Shown here: piece by piece, positions 48,776 through 62,043 of the stretch | Numbering within the stretch: the stretch's first letter is position 1 | How the letters are laid out: the number at the start of each line of letters is the position of its first letter | Assembly: GCF_029227915.1 (NCBI RefSeq) | Contig: NC_079883.1 | Location: 17,362,001 to 17,426,000 of the forward strand | Reading direction: 5' to 3' | Length of the DNA stretch: 64,000 bases | Source: Hydractinia symbiolongicarpus | Taxonomy: Eukaryota; Cnidaria; Hydrozoa; Anthoathecata; Hydractiniidae | Notes under the pieces: generated by a model | The model's input: only the letters and a program-made list of their open reading frames with translations | What the model was told of the DNA's origin: nothing | Databases searched by the model: none | Translations under genes and position numbers: made by a program

Positions 48776-51689
48776 TATTACAGCCTTTAGGGGCCAGTAC
48801 ACGTGTTTGACGGTGTTGTAAAGCCGTGGCGATATGGAAAACAACTTGGGACGTCGTAGTCCTTTGAGAATGGAAGGATAAAACCAATGATAACCTGCGC
48901 AGGCACGTGCAACCACGTGATATACGTGTAAGGCCTTTATTAGGGTACAAGAGGCTATATTACAGACCTTAGGGGCCTGTACACGTGTTTGACGGTGTTG
49001 TAAAGCCGTGGCGATATGGAAAACAACTTGGAACGTCGTAGTCCATTGAGAGTGAAAGGATTAGACCGTTGGTAACCTGCGCAGGCACGTGGAACAACGT
49101 GATTTATATATACGGTCTTTTAATTGGCCGCAAAAGGCCATATTACAGCCTTTAGGGGCCAGGACACGTGTTTGACAGTGTTGTAAAGCCGTGGCGATAT
49201 GGAAAACAACTTGGAACGTCGTAGTACTTTGAGAGTGGAAGGATAAGACCAATGATAACCTGCGCAGGCACGTGCAACCACGTGAAATACGTGTAAGGCC
49301 TTTATTAGGGCACGAGAGGCTATATTACAGCACTTAGGGGCCTGTACCAGTAATTGACGGTGTTATAAAGCCATGACAACATGGTAAAAAACTTGGGACG
49401 TTGTAGTCCATTGAGAGTGGAAGGATTTGACCAATAGTAACCTGCGCAGACACGTGGAACAACGCGAATTGGGTGTACGGCCTTTATTAGGCTGCAAAAG
49501 ATCATATTACAGCCTTTAGAGACCTGTACACGTGGTTGACGGTGTTATGAAGCTGTGTCGCAATTGCAAACAACTTGGGACATCGTAGTCCATTGAGAGT
49601 GGAAGGATAAGACCAATGATAACCTGCGCAGGCACGTGCAACCACGTGATATACGTTTAAGGCCTTTACTAGGGTACAAGAGTCTATATTACAGACCTTA
49701 GGGGACTGTACACGTGACTGACGCTGTTATAAAGCTATGGCGCAATGGAAAACCACTTGGGACGTCGTAGTCCATTGAGAGTGGAAGGATTAGACCATTG
49801 GTAACCTGCGCAGGCACGTGGAACAACGTGATTTATGTATACGGACTTTAATTGGCCGCAAAAGGCCATATTACAGCCTTAAGCGGCCAGTACACGTGTT
49901 TGACGGTGTTGTAAAGCCGTGGCGATATGGAAAACAACTTGGGACGTCGTAGTCCTTTGAGAGTGGAAAGATAAGACCAATAATAACCTGCGCAGGCACG
50001 TGCAAGCACGTGATATACGTTTAAGGCCTTTACTAGGGTACAAGAGGCTATATTACAGACCTTAGGGGACTGTACACGTGACTGACGCTGTTATAAAGCT
50101 ATGGCGCAATGGAAAACCACTTGGGACGTCGTAGTCTATTGAGAGTGGAAGGATTAGACCATTGGTAACCTGCGCATGCACGTGGAACAACGTGATTTGT
50201 GTATGCGGACTTTAATGGGCCGCAAAAGGCCATATTACAGCCTTTAGGGGCCAGTACACGTGTTTGACGGTGTTGTAAAGCCGTGGCGATATGAAAAACA
50301 ACTTGGGACGTCGTAGTCCTTTGAGAGTGGAAAGATAAGACCAATAATAACCTGCGCAGGCACGTGCAAGCACGTGATATACGTGTAAGGCCTTTATTAG
50401 GGTGCAAGAGGCTAAATTACAGACCTTAGGGGCCTGTCCACGTGACTGACGCTGTTATAAAGCCATGGCGCAATGGAAAACCACTTGGGACGTCGTAGTT
50501 TATTGAGAGTGGAAGGATTAGACCATTGAAAACCTGCGCAGGCACGTGGAACAACGTGATTTGTGTATGCGGACTTTAATGGGCCGCAAAAGGCCATATT
50601 GCAGCTTTTGGAGGCCTGTACACGTGGTTGACGGTGTTATAAAGCTGTGGCGCAATTGCAAACAACTTGGGACGTTGTAGTCCATTGAGAGTGGAAGGAT
50701 TACACCAATGCTAACCTGCGCAGGCACGCGCAACCACGTGATATACGTGTAAGGCCTTTATTATGGGTACAAGAGGCTATATTACAGCCCTTAGGGGCCT
50801 GTACCTGTAATTGGCGGCGTTATAACGCCATGACACAATGGTAAACAACTTGGGACGTCGTAGTCCATTGAGAGTGGAAGGATTAGATCAATGGTAACTT
50901 GCGCAGGCACGTGGAACAACGTGATTTATGTGTACGGACTTTAGTAGGCCGCAAAACGCCATATTACAGCCTTTAGGGGCCTGTAAACGTGGTTGACGGT
51001 GTTGTAAAGCCGTGGCGCTATGGAAAACAACTTGGGACATCGTAGTCCATTGAGAGTGGAGGATAAGACCAATGATAACCTAGGCAGGGACGTGCAACCA
51101 CGTGATATACGTGTGAGGCCTTAATTAGGGTACAAGAGGCTATATTACAGACCTTAGGGGCCTGTACACGTGACTGACGCTGTTATAAAGCCATGGCGCA
51201 ATGGAAAACCACTTGGGACGTCGTAGTCCATTGAGAGTGGAAGGATTAGACCGTTGGTAACCTGCGCAGGCACGTGGAACAACGTGATTTATGTATACGG
51301 ACTTTAATTGGCCGCAAAAGGCCTTATTACAGCCTTTGGGGGCCAGGACACGTGTTTGACAGTGTTGTAAAGCCGTGGCGATATGGGAAACAACTTGGGA
51401 CGTCGTAGTCCTTTGAGAATGGAAGGATAAAACCAATGATAACCTGCGCAGGCACGTGCAACCACGTGATATACGTGTAAGGCCTTTATTAGGGTACAAG
51501 AGGCTATATTACAGACCTTAGGGGCCTGTACACGTGTTTGACGGTGTTGTAAAGCCGTGGCGATATGGAAAACAACTTGGAACGTCGTAGTCCATTGAGA
51601 GTGAAAGGATTAGACCGTTGGTAACCTGCGCAGGCACGTGGAACAACGTGATTTATATATACGGTCTTTTAATTGGCCGCAAAAGGCCA
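48776..51689 (+). repeat. 16-monomer HOR region in copy B; unit here 14 monomers
   Basis: The monomer at 48776 is the full version of the one cut by the left window edge in copy A. The HOR unit 49141-51689 is 2549 bp. It matches 328-3240 but lacks two monomers: the left part of 1784 is joined to the right part of 2148 at 50597 (GGCCATATTGCAGCTTTTGGAGG). A few bases differ from copy A, such as AACCTAGGCAGGGACG at 51078 where copy A has GGCAGGCACG. Confidence 0.88.
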
Positions 51690-54602
51690 TATTACAGCCT
51701 TTAGGGGCCAGGACACGTGTTTGACAGTGTTGTAAAGCCGTGGCGATATGGAAAACAACTTGGAACGTCGTAGTACTTTGAGAGTGGAAGGATAAGACCA
51801 ATGATAACCTGCGCAGGCACGTGCAACCACGTGAAATACGTGTAAGGCCTTTATTAGGGCACGAGAGGCTATATTACAGCACTTAGGGGCCTGTACCAGT
51901 AATTGACGGTGTTATAAAGCCATGACAACATGGTAAAAAACTTGGGACGTTGTAGTCCATTGAGAGTGGAAGGATTTGACCAATAGTAACCTGCGCAGAC
52001 ACGTGGAACAACGCGAATTGGGTGTACGGCCTTTATTAGGCTGCAAAAGATCATATTACAGCCTTTAGAGACCTGTACACGTGGTTGACGGTGTTATGAA
52101 GCTGTGTCGCAATTGCAAACAACTTGGGACATCGTAGTCCATTGAGAGTGGAAGGATAAGACCAATGATAACCTGCGCAGGCACGTGCAACCACGTGATA
52201 TACGTTTAAAGCCTTTACTAGGGTACAAGAGGCTATATTACAGACCTTAGGGGACTGTACACGTGACTGACGCTGTTATAAAGCTATGGCGCAATGGAAA
52301 ACCACTTGGGACGTCGTAGTCCATTGAGAGTGGAAGGATTAGACCATTGGTAACCTGCGCAGGCACGTGGAACAACGTGATTTATGTATACGGACTTTAA
52401 TTGGCCGCAAAAGGCCATATTACAGCCTTAAGCGGCCAGTACACGTGTTTGACGGTGTTGTAAAGCCGTGGCGATATGGAAAACAACTTGGGACGTCGTA
52501 GTCCTTTGAGAGTGGAAAGATAAGACCAATAATAACCTGCGCAGGCACGTGCAAGCACGTGATATACGTTTAAGGCCTTTACTAGGGTACAAGAGGCTAT
52601 ATTACAGACCTTAGGGGACTGTACACGTGACTGACGCTGTTATAAAGCTATGGCGCAATGGAAAACCACTTGGGACGTCGTAGTCTATTGAGAGTGGAAG
52701 GATTAGACCATTGGTAACCTGCGCATGCACGTGGAACAACGTGATTTGTGTATGCGGACTTTAATGGGCCGCAAAAGGCCATATTACAGCCTTTAGGGGC
52801 CAGTACACGTGTTTGACGGTGTTGTAAAGCCGTGGCGATATGAAAAACAACTTGGGACGTCGTAGTCCTTTGAGAGTGGAAAGATAAGACCAATAATAAC
52901 CTGCGCAGGCACGTGCAAGCACGTGATATACGTGTAAGGCCTTTATTAGGGTGCAAGAGGCTAAATTACAGACCTTAGGGGCCTGTCCACGTGACTGACG
53001 CTGTTATAAAGCCATGGCGCAATGGAAAACCACTTGGGACGTCGTAGTTTATTGAGAGTGGAAGGATTAGACCATTGGAAACCTGCGCAGGCACGTGGAA
53101 CAACGTGATTTGTGTATGCGGACTTTAATGGGCCGCAAAAGGCCATATTACAGCCTTTAGGGGTCAGCACACGTGTTTGACGGTGTTGTAAAGCCGTGGC
53201 GATATGAAAAACAACTTGGGACGTCGTAGTCCTTTGAGAGTGGAAAGATAAGACCAATAATAACCTGCGCAGGCACGTGCAAGCACGTGATATACGTGTA
53301 AGGCCTTTATTAGGGTGCAAGAGGCTAAATTACAGACCTTAGGGGCCTGTCCACGTGACTGACGCTGTTATAAAGCCATGGCGCAATGGAAAACCACTTG
53401 GGACGTCGTAGTTTATTGAGAGTGGAAGGATTAGACCATTGGAAACCTGCGCAGGCACGTGGAACAACGTGATTTGTGTATGCGGACTTTAATGGGCCGC
53501 AAAAGGCCATATTACAGCCTTTAGGGGTCAGCACACGTGTTTGACGGTGTTGTAAAGCCGTGCCGATATGAAAAACAACTTGGGACGTCGTAGTCCTTTG
53601 AGAGTGGAGGGATTAGACCGATCGTAACTCGCGCAGGCACGTGGAACAGCGCAATTTGTGTGTACGGCCTTTATTAGGCTGCAAAAGGTCATATTGCAGC
53701 TTTTGGAGGCCTGTACACGTGGTTGACGGTGTTATAAAGCTGTGGCGCAATTGCAAACAACTTGGGACGTCGTAGTCCATTGAGAGTGGAAGGATTACAC
53801 CAATGCTAACCTGCGCAGGCACGCGCAACCACGTGATATACGTGTAAGGCCTTTATTATGGGTACAAGAGGCTATAATACAGCCCTTAGGGGCCTGTACC
53901 TGTAATTGACGGCGTTATAACGCCATGACACAATGGTAAACAACTTGGGACGTCGTAGTCCATTAAGAGTGGAAGGATTAGATCAATGGTAACTTGCGCA
54001 GGCACGTGGAACAACGTGATTTATGTGTACGGACTTTAGTAGGCCGCAAAACGCCATATTACAGGCTTTAGGGGCCTGTACACGTGATTGACGGTGTTGT
54101 AAAGCCGTGGCGCTATGGAAAACAACTTGGGACATCGTAGTCCATTGAGAGTGGAGGATAAGACCAATGATAACCTAGGCAGGCACGTGCAACCACGTGA
54201 TATACGTGTGAGGCCTTAATTAGGGTACAAGAGGCTATATTACAGACCTTAGGGGCCTGTACACGTGACTGACGCTGTTATAAAGCCATGGCGCAATGGA
54301 AAACCACTTGGGACGTCGTAGTCCATTGAGAGTGGGAGAATTAGACCGTTGGTAACCTGCGCAGGCACGTGGAACAACGTGATTTATGTATACGGACTTT
54401 AATTGGCCGCAAAAGGCCTTATTACAGCGTTTGGGGGCCAGGACACGTGTTTGACAGTGTTGTAAAGCCGTGGCGATATGGGAAACAACTTGGGACGTCG
54501 TAGTCCTTTTAGAGTGGAAGGATTACACCAATGCTAACCTGCGCAGGCACGTGCAACCACGCGATATACGTGTAAGGCCTTTATTATGGGTACAAGAGGC
54601 TA
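51690..54602 (+). repeat. Second 16-monomer HOR copy in copy B
   Basis: Corresponds to 3241-6881 but without the 6-monomer duplication. Instead a dimer is doubled (52964-53327 and 53328-53691). The chimeric monomer with GTGCCGATATG is at 53510. Later starts are 53692, 53875, 54057, 54238 and 54420. Copies A and B thus expanded the same spot in different ways. Confidence 0.87.
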
Positions 54603-57009
54603 TATTACAGCCCTTAGGGGCCTGTACCTGTAATTGACGGCGTTATAACGCCATGACACAATGGTAAACAACTTGGGACGTCGTAGTCCGTTGAGAGTGG
54701 AAGGATTAGACCAATAGTTACCTGCACAGGCACGTGGTACAACGCGAATTGGGTGTACGGCCTTTATTAGGCTGCAAAAGGTCATATTACAGCGTTTAGG
54801 CAGGCACGTGCAACCACGTGATATACGTGTAAGGCCTTTATTAGGGTACAAAAGGCTATATTACGGACCTTAGGGGCCTGTACACGTGTTTGACGGTGTT
54901 GTAAAGCCGTGGCGATATGGAAAACAACTTGGGACGTCGTAGTCCATTGAGAGTGGAAGGATTAGACCAATAGTAACCTGCGCAGGCACGTGGAACAACG
55001 CGAATTGGGTGTACGGCCTTTATTAGGCTGCAAAAGGTCATATTACAGCCTTAAGAGACCTGTACACGTGGTTGACGGTGTTATAAAGCTGTGGCGCAAT
55101 TGCAAACAACTTGGGACGTCGTAGTCCATTATGAGTACATGGACTAGTCCGATCATAACTTGCGCAGGCAAGTGGATCTACGTGATTCATGTGTACGGCC
55201 TCTTAAGGCAGCAAAAGGGATTGCATTTAGAGGACTGTACACGTGGCTGACTGTGTTATAAAGCCGTGTCGCATTGGAAAACCACTTGGGACGTCGTAAT
55301 CCGTTGAGAGTGGAAGGATTAGACCAATGGTAACCTGCGCAGGCACGTGCAACCACGTGATATACGTGTAAGGCCTTTATTAGGGTACAAGAGGCTATAT
55401 TACAGACCTTAGGGGCCTGTACACGTGACTGACGCTGTTATAAAGCCATGGCGCGTAGTCCTGTGGAAGGATAAGACCAATGATAACCTGTGCAGTCACG
55501 TGCTACCACGTGATATACGTGTAAGGCCTTTATTAGGGTACAAGAGGCTATATTACAGACCTTAGGTGCCTGTACACGTGTTTGACGGTGTTGTGAAGCC
55601 GTGGCGATATGGAAAACAACTTGGGACGTCGTAGTCCTTTGAGAGTGGAGGGATTACACTGATCGTAACTCGCGCAGGCACGTGGAACAGCGCAATTTGT
55701 GTGTACGGCCTTTATTAGGCTGCAAAAGGTCATATTACAGCCTTTGGAGGCCTGTACACGTGGTTGACGGTGTTATAAAGCTGTGGCGCAATTGCAAACA
55801 ACTTGGGCCGTCGTATTTCATTGAGAGTGGAAGGATTATACCAATGCTAACCTGTGCAGGCACGTGCAACCACGTGATATACGTGTAAGGCCTTTATTAT
55901 GGGTACAAGAGGCTATATTACAGCCCTTAGGGGCCTGTACCTGTAATTGACGGCGTTATAACGCCATGACAAAATGGTAAACAACTTGGGACGTCGTAGT
56001 CCATTGAGAGTGGAAGGATTAGACCAATAGTAACCTGCGCAGGCGCGTGGAACAGCGCAATTTGTGTGTACGGCCTTTATTAGGCTGCAAAAGGTCATAT
56101 TGCAGCTTTTGGAGGCCTGTACACGTGGTTGACGGTGTTATAAAACTGTGGCGCAATTGCAAACAACTTGAGACGTCGTAGTCCATTGAGAGTGGAAGGA
56201 TTACACCAATGCTAACCTGCGCAGGCACGTGCAACCACGTGATATACGTGTAAGGCCTTTATTATGGGTACAAGAGGCTATATTACAGCCCTTAGGGGCC
56301 TGTACCTGTAATTGACGGCGTTATAACGCCATGACACAATGGTAAACAACTTGGGACGTCGTAGTCCATTAAAAGTGGAAGGATTAGATCAATGGTAACT
56401 TGCGCAGGCACGTGGAACAACGTGATTTATGAGTACGGACTTTAGTAGGCCGCAAAACGCCATATTACAGCCTTTAGGGGCCTGTACACGTGGTTGACGG
56501 TGTTGTAAAGCCGTGGCGCTATGGAAAACAACTTGGGACATCGTAGTCCATTGAGAGTGGAAGGATAAGACCAATGATAACCTGCGCAGGCACGTGCAAC
56601 CACGTGATATACGTGTGAGGCCTTAATTAGGGTACAAGAGGCTATATTACAGACCTTAGGGGCCTGTACACGTGACTGACGCTGTTATAAAGCCATGGCG
56701 CAATGGAAAACCACTTGGGACGTCGTAGTCCATTGAGAGTGGAAGGATTAGACCGTTGGTAACCTGCGCAGGCACGTGGAACAACGTGATTTATGTATAC
56801 GGACTTTAATTGGCCGCAAAAGGCCATATTACAGCCTTTGGGGGCCAGGACACGTGTTTGACAGTGTTGTAAAGCCGTGGCGATATGGGAAACAACTTGG
56901 GACGTCGTAGTCCTTTTAGAGTGGAAGGATTACACCAATGCTAACCTGCGCAGGCACGTGCAACCACGTGATATACATGTAAGGCCTTTATTATGGGTAC
57001 AAGAGGCTA
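54603..57009 (+). repeat. 14-element composite block in copy B (2407 bp)
   Basis: Same element order as 6882-9288: starts at 54603, 54785 (74 bp), 54859, 55041, 55222, 55398 (153 bp), 55551, 55733, 55916, 56098, 56281, 56463, 56645 and 56827. The monomer boundary at 55222 reads GGGATTGCATTTAG where copy A has GGGCATGCATTTAG. Confidence 0.88.
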
Positions 57010-57805
57010 TATTACAGCCCTTAGGGGTCTGTACCTGTAATTGACGCCGTTATAACGCCATGACACAATGGTAAACAACTTGGGACGTCGTAGTCCGTTA
57101 GGAGTGGAAGGATTAGACCAATAGTAACCTGCGCAGGCACGTGGTACAACGCGAATTGGGTGTACGGCCTTTATTAGGCTGCTAAAGGTCATATTACAGC
57201 GTTTAGGCAGGCACGTGCAACCACGTGATATACGTGTAAGGCCTTTATTACGGTACAAAAGCCTATATTACGGACCTTAGGGGCCTGTACACATGTTTGA
57301 CGGTGTTGTAAAGCCGTGGCGATATGGAAAACAACTTGGGACGTCGTAGTCCATTGAGAGTGGAAGGATTAGACCAATAGTAACCTGCGCAGGCACGTGG
57401 AACAACGCGAATTGGGTGTACGGCCTTTATTAGGCTGCAAAAGGTCATATTACAGCCTTTAGAGACCTGTACACGTGGTTGACGGTGTTATAAAGCTGTG
57501 GCGCAATTGCAAACAACTTGGGACGTCGTAGTCCATTGTGAGTACATGGACTAGTCCGATCATAACTTGCGCAGGCAAGTGGATCTACGTGATTCATGTG
57601 TACGGCCTCTATTAGGCAGCAAAAGGGCATGCATTTAGAGGCCTGTACACGTGGCTGACTGTGTTATAAAGCCGTGGCGCATTGGAAAACCACTTGGGAC
57701 GTCGTAATCCGTTGAGAGTGGAAGGATTAGACCAATGGTAACCTGCGCAGGCACGTGCAACCACGTGATATACGTGTAAGGCCTTTATTAGGGTGCAAGA
57801 GGCTA
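57010..57805 (+). repeat. 796-bp five-element block present only in copy B
   Basis: Elements of 182, 74, 182, 182 and 176 bp starting at 57010, 57192, 57266, 57448 and 57630. It is a second copy of 54603-55397, 2407 bp downstream of it. Copy A lacks it: the monomer at 9106 runs straight into the 153-bp monomer at 9289. Either B kept a full second HOR unit that A lost, or B gained it. The internal differences (GGCTGCTAAAGG, TTACGGTACAAAAGCC) favour loss from A. Confidence 0.87.
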
Positions 57806-59709
57806 TATTACAGACCTTAGGGGCCTGTACACGTGACTGACGCTGTTATAAAGCCACGGCGCGTAGTCCTGTGGAAGGGTAAGACCAATTATAACCTGCG
57901 CAGGCACGTGCTATCACGTGATATACGTGTAAGGCCTTTATTAGGGTACAAGAGGCTATATTACAGACCTTAGGTGCCTGTACACGTGTTTGACGGTGTT
58001 GTGAAGCCGTGGCGATATGGAAAACAACTTGGGACGTCGTAGTCCTTTGAGAGTGGAGGGATTAGACCGATCGTAACTTGCGCAGGCACGTGGAACAGCG
58101 CAATTTGTGTGTACGGCCTTTATTAGGCTGCAAAAGGTCATATTACAGCCTTTGGAGGCCTGTACACGTGGTTGACTGTGTTATAAAGCTGTGGCGCAAT
58201 TGCAAACAACTTGGGACGTCGTAGTCCATTGTGAGTACATGGACTAGTCCGATCATAACTTGCGCAGGCAAGTGGATCTACGTGATTCATGTGTACGGCC
58301 TCTATTAGGCAGCTAAAGGCCATGCCTTTAGAGGCCTGTACACGTGGCTGACTGTGTTATAAAGCCGTGGCGCATTGGAAAACCACTTGGGACGTCGTAA
58401 TCCGTTGAGAGTGGAAGGATTAGACCAATGGTAACCTGCGCAGGCACGTGCAACCACGTGATATACGTGTAAGGCCTTTATTAGGGTGCAAGAGGCTATA
58501 TTACAGATCTTAGGGGCCTGTACACGTGACTGACGCTGTTATAAAGCCATGGCGCGTAGTCCTGTGGAAGGATAAGACCAATGATAACCTGCGCAGGCAC
58601 GTGCTACCACGTGATATACGTGTAAGGCCTTTATTAGGGTACAAGAGGCTATATTACAGACCTTAGGTGCCTGTACACGTGTTTGACGGTGTTGTGAAGC
58701 CGTGGCGATATGGAAAACAACTTGGGACGTCGTAGTCCTTTGAGAGTGGAGGGATTAGACCGATAGTAACTTGCGCAGGCACGTGGAACAGCGCAATTTG
58801 TGTGTACGGCCTTTATTAGGCTGCAAAAGGTCATATTACAGCCTTTGGAGGCCTGTACACGTGGTTGACTGTGTTATAAAGCTGTGGCGCAATTGCAAAC
58901 AACTTGGGCCGTCGTAGTCCATTGAGAGTGGAAGGATTACACCAATGCTAACCTGCACAGGCACGTGCAACCACGTGATATACGTGTAAGGCCTTTATTA
59001 TGGGTACAAGAGGCTATATTACAGCCCTTAGGGGCCTGTACCTGTAATTGACGGCGTTATAACGCCATGACAAAATGGTAAACAACTTGGGACGTCGTAG
59101 TCCATTGAGAGTGGAAGGATTAGACCAATAGTAACCTGCGCAGCCACGTGGAACAACGCGAATTGGGTGTACGGCTTTTATTAGGCTGCAAAAGGTCATA
59201 TTACAGCCTTTAGAGACCTGTACACGTGGTTGACGGTGTTATAAAGCTGTGGCGCAATTGCAAACAACTTGGGACGTCGTAGTCCATTGTGAGTACATGG
59301 ACTAGTCCGATCATAACTTGCGCAGGCAAGTGGATCTACGTGATTCATGTGTACTGCCTCTATTAGGCAGCTAAAGGCCATGCCTTTAGAGGCCTGTACA
59401 CGTGGCTGACTGTGTTATAAAGCCGTGGCGCATTGGAAAACCACTTGGGACGTCGTAATCCGTTGAGAGTGGAAGGATTACACCAATGCTAACCTGTGCA
59501 GGCACGTGCAACCACGTGATATACGTTTAAGGCCTTTATTAGGGTACAAGAGGCTATATTACAGACCTTAGGGGCCTGTACACGTGACTGACGCTGTTAT
59601 AAAGCCATTTCGCGTAGTCCTGTGGAAGGATAAGACCAATGATAACCTGCGCAGGCACGTGCTACCACGTGATATACGTGTAAGGCCTTTATTAGGGTAC
59701 AAGAGGCTA
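57806..59709 (+). repeat. 153-bp monomer, 4-element and 6-element HORs in copy B
   Basis: 57806-57958 is the 153-bp monomer, 57959-58651 the 693-bp unit and 58652-59709 the 1058-bp unit, matching 9289-11192 at offset 48517. Monomer lengths are conserved throughout. Confidence 0.88.
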
Positions 59710-62043
59710 TATTACAGACCTTAGGTGCCTGTACACGTGTTTGACGGTGTTGTGAAGCCGTGGCGATATGGAAAACAACTTGGGACGTCGTAGTCCTTTG
59801 AGAGTGGAGGGATTAGACCGATCGTAACTCGCGCAGGCACGTGGAACAGCGCAATTTGTGTGTACGGCCTTTATTAGGCTGCAAAAGGTCATATTACAGC
59901 CTTTGGAGGCCTGTACACGTGGTTGACGGTGTTATAAAGCTGTGGCGCAATGGAAAACGACTTGGGACGTCGTAGTCCATTGAGAGTGGAAGGATAGGAC
60001 CAATGATAACCAGCGCAGGCACGTGCAACCACGTGATATACGTGTAAGGCCTTTACTAGGGTACAAGAGGCTATATTGCAGACCTTAGGGGCCTGTACCA
60101 GTAATTGACGGCGTTATAACGCCATGACACCATGGTAAAAAACTTTGAACTTTGTATTCCATTGAGAGTGGAAGGATTTGACCAATAGTAACCTGCGCAG
60201 GCACGTGGAACAACGCGAATTGGGTGTACGGCCTTTATTAGGCTGCAAAAGGTCATATTACAGCCTTTAGAGACCTGTACACGTAGTTGACGGTGTTATA
60301 AAGCTGTGGCGCAATTGCAAACAATTTGGGACATCGTAGTCCATTGAGAGTGGAAGGATAGGACCAATGATAACCAGCGCAGGCACGTGCAACCACGTGA
60401 TATACGTGTAAGGCCTTTACTAGGGTACAAGAGGCTATATTACAGACCTTAGGGGCCTGTACACGTGACTGACGCTGTTATAAAGCCATGGCGCAATGGA
60501 AAACCACTTGGGACGTCGTAGTCCATTGAGAGTGGAAGGATTAGACCGTTGGTAACCTGCGCAGGCACGTGGAACAACGTGATTTATGTATACGTACTTT
60601 TAATTGGCCACAAAAGGCCATATTACAGACATTAGGGGCCTGTACACGTGACTGACGCTGTTATAAAGCCATGGCGCAATGGAAAACCACTTGGGACGTC
60701 GTAGTCCATTGAGTGTGGAAGGATTAGACCGTTGGTAACCTGCGCAGGCACGTGGAACAACGTGATTTATGTATACGGACTTTTAATTGGCCGCAAAAGG
60801 CCACATTACCGACTTTAGGGGCCAGGACACGTGTTTGACAGTGTTGTAAAGCCGTGGCGATATGGAAAACAACTTGGGACGTCGTAGTACTTTGAGAGTG
60901 GAAGGATAAGACCAATGATAACCTGCGCAGGCACGTGCAACCACGTGATATACGTGTAAGGCCTTTATTAGGGTACAAGAGGCTATATTACAGACCTTAG
61001 GGGCCTGTACCAGTAATTGACGGCGTTATAACGCCATGACACCATGGTAAAAAACTTGGGACGTTGTAGTCCATTGAGAGTGGAAGGATTTGACCAATAG
61101 TAACCTGGGCAGGCACTTGGAACAACGCGAATTGGGTGTACGGCTTTTATTAGGCTGCAAAAGGTCATATTACAGACTTTAGAGACCTGTACACGTAGTT
61201 GACAGTGTTGTAAAGCCGTGGCGATATGGGAAACAACTTGGGACGTCGTAGTCCTTTTAGAGTGGAAGGATTACACCAATGCTAACCTGCGCAGGCACGT
61301 GCAACCACGTGATATACGTGTAAGGCCTTTATTATGGGTACAAGAGGCTATATTACAGCCCTTAGGGGCCTGTACTTGTAATTGACGGCGTTATAACGCC
61401 ATGACACAATGGTAAACAACTTGGGACGCCGTAGTCCGGTGAGAGTGGAAGGATTAGACCAATAGTAACCTGCGCAGGCACGTGGTACAACGCGAATTGG
61501 GTGTACGGCCTTTATTAGGCTGCAAAAGGTCATGTTACAGTCTTTAGAGACCTGTACACGTGGTTGACGGTGTTATAAAGCTGTGGTGCAATTGCAAACA
61601 ACTTGGGACGTCGTAGTCCATTGTGAGTACATGGACTAGTCCGATCATAACTTGCGCAGGCAATTGGATCTACGTGATTCATGTGTACGGCCTCTATTAG
61701 GCAGCTAAAGGCCATGCCTTTAGAGGCCTGTACACGTGGCTGACTGTGTTATAAAGCCGTGGCGCATTGGAAAACCACTTGGGACGTCGTAATCCGTTGA
61801 GAGTGGAAGGATTACACCAATGCTAACCTGTGCAGGCACGTGCAACCACGTGATATACGTGTAAGGCCTTTATTAGGGTACAAGAGGCTATATTACAGAC
61901 CTTAGGGGCCTGTACACGTGACTGACGCTGTTATAAAGCCATTTCGCGTAGTCCTGTGGAAGGATAAGACCAATGATAACCTGCGCAGGCACGTGCTACC
62001 ACGTGATATACGTGTAAGGCCTTTATTAGGGTACAAGAGGCTA
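59710..62043 (+). repeat. Composite block in copy B (2334 bp)
   Basis: Matches 11193-13890 but is 364 bp shorter because the CCAGTAATTG dimer occurs once (60986-61350). The consecutive extra-T monomers at 60438 and 60621 and the ACTAGT/176/153 module (61533, 61715, 61891) are retained. Confidence 0.87.
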
